Positions 39,272 through 47,710 of a stretch of 64,000 bases of DNA are shown here, one piece after another. Origin of the DNA: Jiangella alkaliphila (GTDB lineage: Bacteria > Actinomycetota > Actinomycetes > Jiangellales > Jiangellaceae); the NCBI RefSeq assembly GCF_900105925.1, contig NZ_LT629791.1, positions 868,001 through 932,000 of the forward strand. Reading direction: 5' to 3'. The notes below the pieces were generated by a model that searched no databases, was not told the DNA's origin, and worked only from the letters and a program-made list of their open reading frames with translations. The first letter of the stretch is position 1. Each line of letters begins with the position of its first letter. The position numbers and the translations under genes were made by a program.

Positions 39272-40876
39272 ATGGGGGCGGGACGATGGGCACGGCCGAT
39301 CGGCGCGCTGTGCATCGGGATCGGGGCGGTCGGGGTGGTCGCGCCGCTGGCACTGGCCGATCCCGACGACTTCAGCATGACGTCGACGACCATGGGCTTC
39401 GGCTCGGTGTTCGTCGACGAGACCGGGACCGAGGTCCTGACCATCCGGAACATCGCCGACCAGGCGCTGGCGCCCGTGGTGACCGGCGGGCTGGTGCCCG
39501 CGGGCGAGCCGTTCGAGTCGACGACGACGTGTGACGGGTCGGAGCTGGAGCCGGACGAGACCTGCGAGTTCCGGTACACGTACACGCCCGCCACCGTCGG
39601 CGCCGACACGATCGACGTGCCGCTCACGCTGGAGGGCGTGTCGTACACGGTGTCGCTGACCGGTGCCGGCGCGGCCCCGATCGAGGTGTCGTCGGCGGCG
39701 CTCGCGTTCGGCGCGGTGGTCGTGGACGAGACGGCGGAACTGGACGTCACCGTCACCAACCGCTCGAACATCACCCGGACGCCGTCCGTGAGCGCGCCCG
39801 CCGTCGAGTCGGACGCGTTCGCGGCGACGTCGACCTGCGGCGGCCCGCTCGCGGCCGGTGCGTCGTGCGCGGTGACGTACGCGTTCACGCCGGTCGCGGC
39901 GGGCGCGGCGTCGGCGGGCGACGTGCTCGTGGTCGACGGCGTCAACCACATCGTGTCGCTGTCCGGGACCGGAGTGGTCGCGACGACGCCGACGGCGGTC
40001 GTGGCGAACGACGGGCCGGTGGCGGAGGGCTCGGTGGCGACGGTGTCGTTTTCCGGCCAGGCCGACCCCGGCGGCGCCCTCGTCGAACCGTTCACCTATA
40101 GCTACGACTGGGACGGCGACGGCGTGTTCGACGTGGTCGGCAGCGCGTCGGCGGCTCCGGTCCCGGCGACGTTCACGGCGGACGGGCCGTCGGTGGTCGG
40201 CGTGACGGCGCGGATCACCAACGCGATCGGCCGGTTCACCGAGTACGAGACCGACGTGGTCGTGCAGAACGTGGCCCCGGAGCTGACTGTGTCGGGGCCG
40301 GACGCCGTGGCGGTGGGTGGGTCGGGCGGGCTCTCGGTCGCCGTCGTGGACCCGGGCGCCTCGGTGGAGTCGTACACGTACGTCGTCGACTGGGAGGGCG
40401 ACGGTGTGGACGACCAGACCGTGGTGGGTGGGGCGCAGCGGTCGATCGTGCAAACCTTCTCGGACGCGGGGACGTTCGACGTCGGGGTACGGGTGTCCGA
40501 CGGCGACGGCGGCAACGATTCGGCGACGCATCGGGTGACGGTCAGCGGTTCGGGGACGCCGTCACCCACGCCGACCGGATCGCCGACGCCGTCGGAGTCG
40601 CCTTCCGAGTCGCCCACGGAGTCGCCTTCGGAGACGCCGTCGCCGTCCGGGACGGGGACGCCGTCGGAGTCGCCCTCGCCGTCGGAGGCGCCGTCTCCGT
40701 CGGAGTCGCCCTCGCCGACCTGGTCCGCGAGCCCGGATCCGTCGCCGTCCACCGATCCGGAACTGCCCGACACGGGCACCGGATCCGGCGTCGCGGCCAT
40801 GCTGGCGGGCGCGCTGCTGATCGGCGTCGGCGCACTGCTGCTCCTCGCGACGCACCGGCCGCGCCGGACGGCCTGA
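39272..40876 (+). CDS. LPDTG-anchored surface protein with ASH/choice-of-anchor and PKD-like domains
   Basis: 534 residues. ATG chosen because GGAGG lies five bases upstream. A signal peptide ending LALADP is followed by two repeats of about 100 residues with the choice-of-anchor-D/ASH pattern (MGFGSVFVDETGTEVLTIRN; LAFGAVVVDETAELDVTVTN), each with a Cys pair. Then come two PKD-like domains (YSYDWDGDGVFDVVG; YVVDWEGDGVDDQTV), a Pro/Ser/Glu repeat linker of about 60 residues, and a sortase signal LPDTGTGSG with a hydrophobic helix and RRTA tail. It is covalently attached to peptidoglycan; adhesion or wall organisation is likely. Confidence 0.85.
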   Translation: MGAGRWARPIGALCIGIGAVGVVAPLALADPDDFSMTSTTMGFGSVFVDETGTEVLTIRNIADQALAPVVTGGLVPAGEPFESTTTCDGSELEPDETCEFRYTYTPATVGADTIDVPLTLEGVSYTVSLTGAGAAPIEVSSAALAFGAVVVDETAELDVTVTNRSNITRTPSVSAPAVESDAFAATSTCGGPLAAGASCAVTYAFTPVAAGAASAGDVLVVDGVNHIVSLSGTGVVATTPTAVVANDGPVAEGSVATVSFSGQADPGGALVEPFTYSYDWDGDGVFDVVGSASAAPVPATFTADGPSVVGVTARITNAIGRFTEYETDVVVQNVAPELTVSGPDAVAVGGSGGLSVAVVDPGASVESYTYVVDWEGDGVDDQTVVGGAQRSIVQTFSDAGTFDVGVRVSDGDGGNDSATHRVTVSGSGTPSPTPTGSPTPSESPSESPTESPSETPSPSGTGTPSESPSPSEAPSPSESPSPTWSASPDPSPSTDPELPDTGTGSGVAAMLAGALLIGVGALLLLATHRPRRTA

Positions 40877-40877
40877 C

Positions 40878-41987
40878 TCAGCCGGTGCAGCGGACGGCGT
40901 CGATCGTGCCGGTCAGCTCCGACGTCGTGAGATAGCCGCAGTCGTCGACGAGGTAGGCGACGGTCTCGGCCTGCAGGACACTGCCGGCCGGGACCCGCCG
41001 CCGCGGCCAGTCCGGGAACGTCGCGATGTCGGCGCCTGGCTCCGCCGCGCGGTACTCCAGCACCTCGTCGTACGTCCGCAGCAGCACGCGGCCGGCGGCG
41101 AGGTCGGCGGAGGCGTCGGTGACGACGTTGCCGACCAGCCCCGCGAGGAAGCCGTCCTCCGGCTCCGGCAGCTCGATCTCGCCCAGCAGCGCGAACTCGC
41201 CGCCGTCGGCCGGGCCGCGGTACAGCCGGGTGCTGCCGGTCTCGCCGGTGTCCTCGTCGAACGGCGCCTTGCTGACGACCAGCAGGCGGCCGTCCGGGTC
41301 GACGAGGAGTGTCTCGGCGTCGGTCGGCCCGGCCTCGTAGTCGAACTCCAGCGCGTCGGCGTCGACGTCGAGGCTGGCCGGCGGGTCGTCGAGGTCCGGC
41401 TCCGGCGCCCGGTAGACGGTCACGTGGTCGCGGCCGACGTGGTCGCCGATGTCGCCTACGTACAGGCACGACGTCTCCGGGTCGTCGCCGCACGGGCCGA
41501 CGGCCAGCGCCTCGGCGTTCTCGGTGTCCATGCCGGCCAGCTCGAGCCGGGCGACCGGGGTGCCGTCCTCCTGGACCACCGCCACCTCTGCCGTGCCGGG
41601 CTCGTCGCTGACGACGTAGTAGAGGCCCGGTGTCCGGACGCTCGCCGCCATGCCGCTCACCTCGGCGACGGTGTCGTCCGTGAGGGTCCCGACGGTGTCC
41701 GGCTCGCCGTAGCACGGGCTGTCGCAGTCGGGCGACGGGTCCGGCGACTGGTCAGTGGCCGGCTCACTCGGCGGTTCCGGCGAACGGTCCGCCCGGCTGT
41801 CTTCGGGAGTAGCCCCGGCGGAGGATGAGCCGGTATCCGTCGAATCAGAGGTCGATCCCGAGCAGGCCGTGAGCTGCAAGGCCGCCGCAACCGTCACGAC
41901 AAGCACACGACTCCCCGTTCCCCCACGTGTCACGCGACCGGGCAAGATTTTTCCTCGTTCCCTTCGCGTTCGACCGGGGCCGGACAT
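40878..41987 (-). CDS. Putative lipoprotein with beta-propeller-like domain
   Basis: 369-residue exported protein. A basic start and hydrophobic stretch (VLVVTVAAALQ) end in the lipobox LTAC, so it is probably lipid-anchored. A long Ser/Asp/Pro linker follows (SDSTDTGSSSAG, then EPPSEPATDQSPDPSPD). The rest has repeated strands typical of a propeller (GLYYVVSDEPGTAEVAVV; SCLYVGDIGDHVGRDHVTVYRAP; TRLYRGPADGGEFALLGEIEL). No catalytic motif recognised. Convergent with the LPDTG protein, one base between stops. The linker suggests the domain is held away from the membrane. Confidence 0.78.
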   Translation of the reverse strand: MSGPGRTRRERGKILPGRVTRGGTGSRVLVVTVAAALQLTACSGSTSDSTDTGSSSAGATPEDSRADRSPEPPSEPATDQSPDPSPDCDSPCYGEPDTVGTLTDDTVAEVSGMAASVRTPGLYYVVSDEPGTAEVAVVQEDGTPVARLELAGMDTENAEALAVGPCGDDPETSCLYVGDIGDHVGRDHVTVYRAPEPDLDDPPASLDVDADALEFDYEAGPTDAETLLVDPDGRLLVVSKAPFDEDTGETGSTRLYRGPADGGEFALLGEIELPEPEDGFLAGLVGNVVTDASADLAAGRVLLRTYDEVLEYRAAEPGADIATFPDWPRRRVPAGSVLQAETVAYLVDDCGYLTTSELTGTIDAVRCTG

Positions 41988-42001
41988 AGCCTCGTAAGCA
42001 A

Positions 42002-42039
42002 GAGCGGCACCATTCTCGCCCCCCGGGGTGGTGCCGCTC
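42002..42039 (-). terminator. Terminator hairpin after the TetR gene
   Basis: GAGCGGCACCA (42002-42012) pairs perfectly with TGGTGCCGCTC (42029-42039). It lies about 30 bases beyond the minus-strand stop of the TetR gene and just upstream of the lipoprotein start, so it separates the two units. Confidence 0.75.
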
Positions 42040-42067
42040 GGTCGTGTCCGGCGCGTGTCGCAGGGGG

Positions 42068-42655
42068 TCAGGCCGAGGCGACGTCCGCCACGTGCTCGCT
42101 CAGCCCCAGCACGTCGCGCACCACCTGCAGCAGTTGCGGTCGCAGCTCCGCGTTCGAGACGTCGGGCAGCGCCAGGATCGCCACCACCACGCCCAGCGCG
42201 GCCGATGTCCGCACTCGCTGCTCGACCGACAGATCGCCGTTGGCCAGCAGCCCCGCCAGCCGTGCGTCGTTGGCGCGCATGCGGCCGAGCAGGGTCGAGT
42301 TCGACACGCCGGCGATGTCGTTCATCGCGTAGGTCGCGACCCGGCGATGGGCCAGCAGCAGGTCGATGTAGCGCTCGACGAGCGTCAGCCGCCAGCCCGG
42401 CTGGTCGATCGCCGACGTGTCCGATTCCGCGTCGGCGATGATCCAGTCCTCCCCGTCGACCATCGGCCGCAACAGGTCGTCGAGAATCTCCACCTTCGTC
42501 CGGTAGTGGTAGTAGACCGCCGCCTTGGTGATGCCGAGTGCGTCGGCTATCTCACGTAGCGTCGAGCGCTCGTAGCCCTGCCGGGAGAACAGGTCGAGCG
42601 CGACCTCGCGGATGTTTCCGGCCGTGTCCATGCCGGGGCGCCCCTCGTCTGTCAT
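42068..42655 (-). CDS. TetR-family repressor
   Basis: 195 residues. The N-terminal HTH is typical: ALDLFSRQGYERSTLREIADALGITKAAVYYHYRTKVEIL. The C-terminal ligand domain is helical (LVERYIDLLLAHRRVATYAMNDIAGV). Two near-identical 18-bp palindromes lie between it and the divergent PAP2 gene, so it probably represses both itself and that gene until a ligand binds. ATG at 42655 is used; an internal ATG (MDTAGN) eight codons later is possible. The longer frame upstream runs through the operators and is rejected. Confidence 0.88.
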   Translation of the reverse strand: MTDEGRPGMDTAGNIREVALDLFSRQGYERSTLREIADALGITKAAVYYHYRTKVEILDDLLRPMVDGEDWIIADAESDTSAIDQPGWRLTLVERYIDLLLAHRRVATYAMNDIAGVSNSTLLGRMRANDARLAGLLANGDLSVEQRVRTSAALGVVVAILALPDVSNAELRPQLLQVVRDVLGLSEHVADVASA

Positions 42656-42710
42656 CTCCGTCGCCGCCTCGCTGATCGGGAAGTGAGCGCGGCCACACAA
42701 TACGTTAACT

Positions 42711-42771
42711 ACTTGCCGGCCGACAAGTGCGGTCGTAGCGTGAGACACACAGCACTTGTCGGCCGACAAGT
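42711..42771. promoter_or_regulatory. Paired TetR operators
   Basis: ACTTGTCGGCCGACAAGT at 42754-42771 is a perfect 18-bp palindrome. ACTTGCCGGCCGACAAGT at 42711-42728 is the same site with one change. They are 43 bases apart centre to centre, about four helical turns, between the divergent TetR and PAP2 genes. Cooperative binding by the adjacent TetR regulator is the natural reading. Confidence 0.85.
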
Positions 42772-42830
42772 AGAGGCAGAACTTCAAGGGGGCGCTGGCG
42801 CTCCTGGCACGTCGCCAGCATGGAGGACCG

Positions 42831-43700
42831 ATGGCCTCGGACACCCTGTCGCGGCGACCGCCCACGCTGCGCCGCGTACATACCAACTCACGACTCGCCA
42901 CGGCCGCGAAGGAGATCGGCTTCCTTCTCTCGGCCGCGCTGCTCTACACGCTGGTCCGCGGCCTCACCAGCGACCGCGTCGATGCCGCGTTCCGCAACGC
43001 CGAAGACGTCATCTCGTTCGAGAAGACGCTCGGAATACACGTCGAGACCGAGCTGCAGAGCCTCATCCTCGACCACGAATGGGCGATCGACGCCGCCAAC
43101 GGCTTCTACATCTACGGCTATTGGCCGGTGTTCGTGCTCACTCTGGTCTGGCTGATCGCCCGCCGGCCGGTGGCGTACCCGTTCTATCGCAACGCGCTGC
43201 TCGCGTCGGGCGCGTTCAGCCTGGTGATCTTCGCGTTCTACCCGCTCGCGCCGCCGCGGTTCCTGCCCTGGCACGGCTTCGTCGACACCGTCTCGGTCGC
43301 GGTGCCGACCTACCGCGACATGAGCTCGTCCAGGCTCGTCAACGAGTACGCCGCCATGCCGAGCCTGCACTTCGGCTGGATCCTGCTGCTCGGCATCGCC
43401 TGGGTCGCGCTGTCGCGGGTGCTGGTGCTGCGCATCATCGGCGCGACGATGCCGCTGCTGATGTTCGCCGCCATCGTCCTCACCGGCAACCACTACATCG
43501 TCGACGCCATCGTCGGCGGCGCCGTGGTCGTGGCAGGGCTCGGGGTCGCCGTGCTGATCGAGCGGCTCAAACGCCAGCGCGCGGTCCGCGCTGCCATCCA
43601 GGACGCCCACTACTCCGCCGGCGGTGACGGTGGTCCCGACGGCGACGGCGGCTCGCCGATCCCGGCGCAACGCCTTCCGAACCTCTCCCGGGTTCGCTGA
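42831..43700 (+). CDS. PAP2-superfamily membrane phosphatase/phosphotransferase
   Basis: 289-residue integral membrane protein, about six helices. The PAP2 signature is of the AUR1/inositolphosphotransferase kind: PLAPPRFLPWHGF, then the histidine motifs AAMPSLHFGWILLLGI and TGNHYIVDAIVGG. The N-terminal NGFYIYGYWPVFVLTLVWLI helix is conserved. It could dephosphorylate lipid phosphates or transfer a phosphoinositol-type head group. The last 35 residues are Gly/Asp-rich and outside the fold. Regulated by the divergent TetR protein. The start follows GGAGG. Confidence 0.86.
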   Translation: MASDTLSRRPPTLRRVHTNSRLATAAKEIGFLLSAALLYTLVRGLTSDRVDAAFRNAEDVISFEKTLGIHVETELQSLILDHEWAIDAANGFYIYGYWPVFVLTLVWLIARRPVAYPFYRNALLASGAFSLVIFAFYPLAPPRFLPWHGFVDTVSVAVPTYRDMSSSRLVNEYAAMPSLHFGWILLLGIAWVALSRVLVLRIIGATMPLLMFAAIVLTGNHYIVDAIVGGAVVVAGLGVAVLIERLKRQRAVRAAIQDAHYSAGGDGGPDGDGGSPIPAQRLPNLSRVR

Positions 43701-43769
43701 ACGCAGCGACGGCGACGGGGGCACCGTTGACCCCGTCGCCGCCGGCGTACCGGATGGGCGGCTCGCCCG

Positions 43770-45260
43770 TCAGGGCACGGCCGGCTCCAGGACGTCGTCC
43801 TCGACGGGCTCCGGCTCGGCGCCGCCGGCGTCGCGGCGCCGGCGCACGCCCAGCAGCATGACGACCAGGCCGCCGATCGCGACACCCGTCACCAGCATCA
43901 GGCCGGGCCGGAACTGCTCGAACGTCGCCGCCCCCATGCCGTCGCCCGTGTGCGAGCCGGCCGTCACGAGCGCCGTCGTCACCGCGAGCACCACGGCGCC
44001 GCCGATCTGCCCGGACGTCTGGACCAGGCCGGCCGCCAGCCCCTGCTCGGAGTCGTCCACGCCGGCCGTGGCCTGCGACATGATCGACGAGAACGCCAGC
44101 ATGAACCCGAGCCCGATCAGCACCACGCTGGGCAGGATGTCGGTCGCGTAGTTCGGCGTGCTGTCCCCGCCGAAGGCGAGGAACCACACGTAGGCCACGC
44201 TCAGCGACACCATCGCGGCGACGATCGGCCGCTGCGTGCCGTACCGGTCGATCGTCCGGCTCATGTACGGCGAGCCGAACGCCACGATCAGGCCGGCCGG
44301 CAGCAGGGCGAGCGCCATCCGCAGCGGCGACCAGCCCAGTGCGGCCTGGAAGTAGATCGTCAGCATGAACTGGAAGCTCAGGTACGACCCGAACAGCGCG
44401 ATCATCGCGATGTTGGCCCGGACGATCGTGGCGATGCGCAGGATGCCGAACCGCACCAGCGGGTGCGCGATGCGCTGCTCGACCAGGACGAACGCCGCCA
44501 GGAGCGCGATCGCCAGCACGAACAGCACGATGGTGACAGGGTCGGCCCAGCCGCGTTCCGGCGCCGAGACGACGGAGTAGACGGCGAGCAGCATGCCGGC
44601 CGTGAGCGTCGCTGCTCCGACCAGGTCGTGACCGCCGGCGTCGGCGGGACGGTCGCGCGGGATCAGCGCGATGCCGGCGATCAGCGCGAGGATCGCGAGC
44701 GGCACCGGCATGAGGAACGTCCACCGCCAGCCGGCGCTGGTCAGCAGGCCGCCGAGGATGAGCCCGGACGAGTATCCGCTGGCGCCGAAGACGGCGAAGA
44801 TCGACAGCGCCTTGTTGCGCGCGTGGCCTTCCCGGAACGTCGTGGTCAGGATGGACAGCGCGGTGGGCGCGGTGAAGGCGGCAGCGACTCCCTTGACGAA
44901 CCGCGTGATGATCAGCAGCGTGCCGTCGTCGACGAGACCGCCGACGAGTGACGCGACGGCGAAGACGGCGAGGGCGATGAGGAACACCCGGCGGCGGCCG
45001 AGCAGGTCGGCCGTGCGGCCACCCAGGAGCAGCAGCGCTCCGTAGCCGAGCACGTAACCGTTGACGATCCATTGCAGCGACGTGGTCGACAGGCCCAGTT
45101 CGGTGCCGATCGACGGGAGCGCCACGCCGACCATCGACACGTCGAGACCGTCGAGGAACATCACCAGGCACAGCACCGCCAGGACGCCCCAGAGGCGCGG
45201 CGTCCAGCGCTGGTCATCGTGTGAAGCAGAGGTGGAGGGTGGTACGGCGGTTGCAGTCAC
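43770..45260 (-). CDS. MFS exporter of the DHA2 family (14 helices)
   Basis: 496-residue drug:H+ antiporter of the EmrB/QacA type. Motifs include FLDGLDVSMVGVALPSIGTELGLS in helix 1 (motif D1), LLLGGRTADLLGRRRVFLI (motif A), and FGASGYSSGLILGGLLTSAGWRWTFLM (motif C region). About 14 helices fill the protein, and the acidic C-terminus (EPEPVEDDVLEPAVP) is cytoplasmic. It probably exports a toxic or self-made compound. Divergent from a MarR regulator with a palindrome between, so likely induced by its own substrates. Confidence 0.9.
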   Translation of the reverse strand: MTATAVPPSTSASHDDQRWTPRLWGVLAVLCLVMFLDGLDVSMVGVALPSIGTELGLSTTSLQWIVNGYVLGYGALLLLGGRTADLLGRRRVFLIALAVFAVASLVGGLVDDGTLLIITRFVKGVAAAFTAPTALSILTTTFREGHARNKALSIFAVFGASGYSSGLILGGLLTSAGWRWTFLMPVPLAILALIAGIALIPRDRPADAGGHDLVGAATLTAGMLLAVYSVVSAPERGWADPVTIVLFVLAIALLAAFVLVEQRIAHPLVRFGILRIATIVRANIAMIALFGSYLSFQFMLTIYFQAALGWSPLRMALALLPAGLIVAFGSPYMSRTIDRYGTQRPIVAAMVSLSVAYVWFLAFGGDSTPNYATDILPSVVLIGLGFMLAFSSIMSQATAGVDDSEQGLAAGLVQTSGQIGGAVVLAVTTALVTAGSHTGDGMGAATFEQFRPGLMLVTGVAIGGLVVMLLGVRRRRDAGGAEPEPVEDDVLEPAVP

Positions 45261-45287
45261 GGGCGAGACGTTACATGCACGCGCATC

Positions 45288-45303
45288 AAATGCACAAGCA
45301 TTT
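45288..45303. promoter_or_regulatory. Probable MarR operator
   Basis: AAATGC-ACAA-GCATTT is a perfect 6-bp inverted repeat in the AT-rich gap between the exporter and MarR starts. Related half-sites flank it (GCATCAAATGC at about 45283-45293 and TTGCATCAATG downstream). Several overlapping ATGC/GCAT boxes suggest more than one dimer binds. Confidence 0.65.
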
Positions 45304-45346
45304 AATGTCCTTGCATCAATGTTGCCCCGGTGTTAAAGTGCGCTCC

Positions 45347-45724
45347 ATGAGCGGGACCGAGGAGCGTGAACTCGTCACGAAGTGGCGCGACCTCATGACC
45401 TGCTACAACAAGGTCACCTGCGACCTCGATCGCGAGCTGCAGGACCAGCATGGTCTGGGCCTCAGCGAGTTCGAGGCGCTCGACCGGCTCATCGAATCCG
45501 GCCAGGACAAGCTGCGCATGCACGAGCTCGCCGAGGGCATGTACCTCAGCCAGAGCGCGTTCTCACGCGCCGTCGCCCGGCTCGAGCGGGCCGGCCTGGT
45601 GGGCCGATCCCTGTGTATGGACGACCGCCGCGCCATGTTCGTGACGGCGACCGAGAAGGGCCGCGCCCGGCACGCCGAGGCCCGTGACAGCCACCGCAAG
45701 GTGCTGGCCCACCACCTCGACTGA
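45347..45724 (+). CDS. MarR-family regulator
   Basis: 125-residue winged-helix regulator. HTH region: LRMHELAEGMYLSQSAFSRAVARLERAGLVGR, followed by the wing with CMDDRRAMFVTATEKGRA. It probably represses the divergent DHA2 exporter and itself, released by a phenolic or drug ligand. The ATG is chosen because the longer frame upstream runs through the operator region. The C-terminal dimer helix (RDSHRKVLAHHLD) is shorter than in most MarR proteins. Confidence 0.85.
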   Translation: MSGTEERELVTKWRDLMTCYNKVTCDLDRELQDQHGLGLSEFEALDRLIESGQDKLRMHELAEGMYLSQSAFSRAVARLERAGLVGRSLCMDDRRAMFVTATEKGRARHAEARDSHRKVLAHHLD

Positions 45725-45730
45725 GCCGGC

Positions 45731-46624
45731 TCAGCCGGTCACCAGGCACAGCGTCGCGTCCGCCACGCCGACCCGCAGCTGCTGACCCCAGCTGAGCACC
45801 AGCCGGTCCGCCTCGAGCCCGTCGCCGAACACCACCAGCCCGTCGGTCTCGGCCGCCAGCTCCAGCCCGTCGCCCGCGGCCAGCAGCCCGTCGACGCAGC
45901 TCGTCCCGGTCGACGGCGACGGCCAGGCCTCGCGGACGAACCACGCGAGGGTCCGGTCGGCCGGCGACGGGAGCCGCGGCGGCGCCGCCCGGCCGCGCAC
46001 GAGCGAGGCGCACCACCCCGTCGCGCCGGTGCCGGTCCCGACGATGACCCCTGACGACGACTGCCGCTCGGGCTCGCGGCCGGGCGCCGTCAATGTGTAC
46101 CGCGCCGACTGGTGAGTGGAGTGACCGGCGAAGATCTCGTTCACCGCGAGCAGCGTCTGGCCGTCGTCGAGCTTCGCCGCCACCATGGTGCGCCGCTCGA
46201 CGCCGGCCCGCTCCGCGACGACGTCCGCCAGCAGCCGCGCCACCCGGTCAGGCGGGTGCCGGACGAGCACGCCCGGGTTGCGCTCCGGGTCCGGGTTCAC
46301 GCCGACGACCGGCTGGCCGGCCAGGTACTTCGCGACGTTGGCGACCAGCCCGTCCTGCCCGACGACCACCACGACGTCGCCGTCCTCGAACCGGAACCGG
46401 TCCAGGTCGGCCCGCTCCACCGTCCCGCGCCGCCAGTCGCCGGGCACGGACACCGCGACCTGCTGCCGGGCCGCCGCGTCGGCGTCGTGCGGGCGCTGGA
46501 CGGCGGCGAGGTCGCGGCCGCGGCCACGCAGGAAGAACTCGGCCTGACCTCGGGTGCCGTGCCGGTCGACCAGCTCCTCCAGCTCGGTGCGACGGTGCAC
46601 GACCACCACGCGCGGCGCCAGCAT
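45731..46624 (-). CDS. NAD-kinase-like protein
   Basis: 297-residue protein of the NAD/diacylglycerol kinase fold. Recognisable elements: VVVVGQDGLVANVAKYL where NAD kinases have GGDGT, QPVVGVNPDPERNPGVL, the LLAVNEIFAGH segment (NE box) and the C-terminal SSSGVIVGTGTGATGW loop that binds NAD. The changed GGDG motif leaves catalytic activity in doubt. It overlaps the SPFH gene by one base (TGATG), so the two are coupled and may form a membrane-associated complex. NrtR-like control from the divergent gene links it to NAD metabolism. Confidence 0.78.
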   Translation of the reverse strand: MLAPRVVVVHRRTELEELVDRHGTRGQAEFFLRGRGRDLAAVQRPHDADAAARQQVAVSVPGDWRRGTVERADLDRFRFEDGDVVVVVGQDGLVANVAKYLAGQPVVGVNPDPERNPGVLVRHPPDRVARLLADVVAERAGVERRTMVAAKLDDGQTLLAVNEIFAGHSTHQSARYTLTAPGREPERQSSSGVIVGTGTGATGWCASLVRGRAAPPRLPSPADRTLAWFVREAWPSPSTGTSCVDGLLAAGDGLELAAETDGLVVFGDGLEADRLVLSWGQQLRVGVADATLCLVTG

Positions 46625-47628
46625 CAGCGCGCCGCGCCGTCGGTGAGCCGGGCCAGCACTGACGTGACCAGGTCCGGCGTCACGTTGACCATGCCGACGT
46701 CGGGCAGCCCGCCGGCCAGCTCCCGCAGCGCCAGCGCCAGCAGGGTGCGGTGGTCCAGCTCGGACAGGACGTTCATCCGGGCCGCCTCCGCGTCCGCCTC
46801 GGCCGTGCCCGTCTGCCTGACGCGGTCGGCTTCGGCGCCGGCGGCCAGCCCGACGCGGTCCGCCTCGGCCTCGGCGGCGATGCGCGCGGCCGCCGCCTCC
46901 TCCGTCGCCCGGCGACGCTCGTTGGCGCCGTGCTGCGCGACCAGCCGCTCCTCGCGCGCGGCCAGCTCGATCTTGGACTGCAGCTCGTTCTCACTGATCG
47001 CCCGTTCCCGCTCGACGGCGTGCGCGCGGCGCTCGTAGGTGGCGCGGTCGGCCTCCTCCTGGATCAGCTCGCGGGCCGGCGTCTGGAGCGCGCGCTCGAT
47101 GTCCGGATCGGGCCGGACCGCGACGACGCGCACGTCCAGCACGACGATGCCTGTGTCGCGCAGCCGGGCGTCGTCGACGAGGCCGGTCCACAGCCGCTCG
47201 CGGATCGCCGTGACGCCCGCGCCGAGCGCGTCGGCCATCGGGATCGTCACGAGCAGGCCGGCGGCGTGCTGCTGCGCGGTCTCCGTCAGCAGGTGCGCGA
47301 CCTGGTCCAGCGGCGCGGACCGCCAGCGCCCGGTCGCCGTGTCGATGGCGAAGTCGATGCGGCCGGCGACCTGCTCGGGGTCGGCGAACCGGTAGGTCAC
47401 CGTCGACTGGACGGCGATCTTCTGGAAGTCGCCGGTGCGCGCGTGGAACAGCAGCGGCAGCTCGCGATCGTCGACGGGAACCTCGCTGAGCGCGGCGGTC
47501 AGCGGCCGGAACCAGAACGAGCAGCTGGTGCCGCTGTGCACGACGCGGTCGCCGCGCTGGTGGACGACGTGCTCGGTCGGGGTCGACCGGACGTGCCGGA
47601 CGAGGCCGAACTTGCGGATCTCTGCCAT
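46624..47628 (-). CDS. SPFH-domain (prohibitin/slipin-like) protein
   Basis: 334-residue protein. The SPFH domain spans about residues 20-190 (PVDDRELPLLFHARTGDFQKI, VQSTVTYRFADPEQVAGRIDF). A long coiled coil follows (RAHAVERERAISENELQSKI, EERLVAQHGANERRR, AARIAAEAEADRV). There is no clear transmembrane helix; membrane contact may be through the hydrophobic N-terminus. Such proteins assemble into ring or microdomain scaffolds. It is the first gene of the two-gene unit opposite the NrtR-like gene; the operator lies directly upstream. Confidence 0.82.
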   Translation of the reverse strand: MAEIRKFGLVRHVRSTPTEHVVHQRGDRVVHSGTSCSFWFRPLTAALSEVPVDDRELPLLFHARTGDFQKIAVQSTVTYRFADPEQVAGRIDFAIDTATGRWRSAPLDQVAHLLTETAQQHAAGLLVTIPMADALGAGVTAIRERLWTGLVDDARLRDTGIVVLDVRVVAVRPDPDIERALQTPARELIQEEADRATYERRAHAVERERAISENELQSKIELAAREERLVAQHGANERRRATEEAAAARIAAEAEADRVGLAAGAEADRVRQTGTAEADAEAARMNVLSELDHRTLLALALRELAGGLPDVGMVNVTPDLVTSVLARLTDGAAR

Positions 47629-47642
47629 CTCGGGCCCTCTCT

Positions 47643-47698
47643 CTTATCGTCTCTTCGACGATAAGACTGTTCAGGTGTAATCGTCAACCTGACGAGAT
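47643..47698. promoter_or_regulatory. Probable NrtR operators
   Basis: CTTATCGTC-TCTTC-GACGATAAG at 47643-47665 is a perfect 9-bp inverted repeat. A second, weaker repeat ATCGTCA-ACC-TGACGAG lies at 47680-47696. Both share the TCGTC half-site. They fill the gap between the divergent SPFH and Nudix-regulator starts, so the regulator probably controls both directions. Confidence 0.8.
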
Positions 47699-47710
47699 AG
47701 GCTCGCGGGC

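Noticed and set aside
40550-40750. CRISPR-like repeats
   Set aside because: The repeats are short, in frame and encode the Pro/Ser/Glu stalk of the surface protein; there are no unique spacers and no cas genes in the window.
42656-42901. N-terminal extension of the TetR frame
   Set aside because: It would run through both 18-bp operators and the divergent promoter, and TetR proteins start just before the HTH as the ATG at 42655 does.
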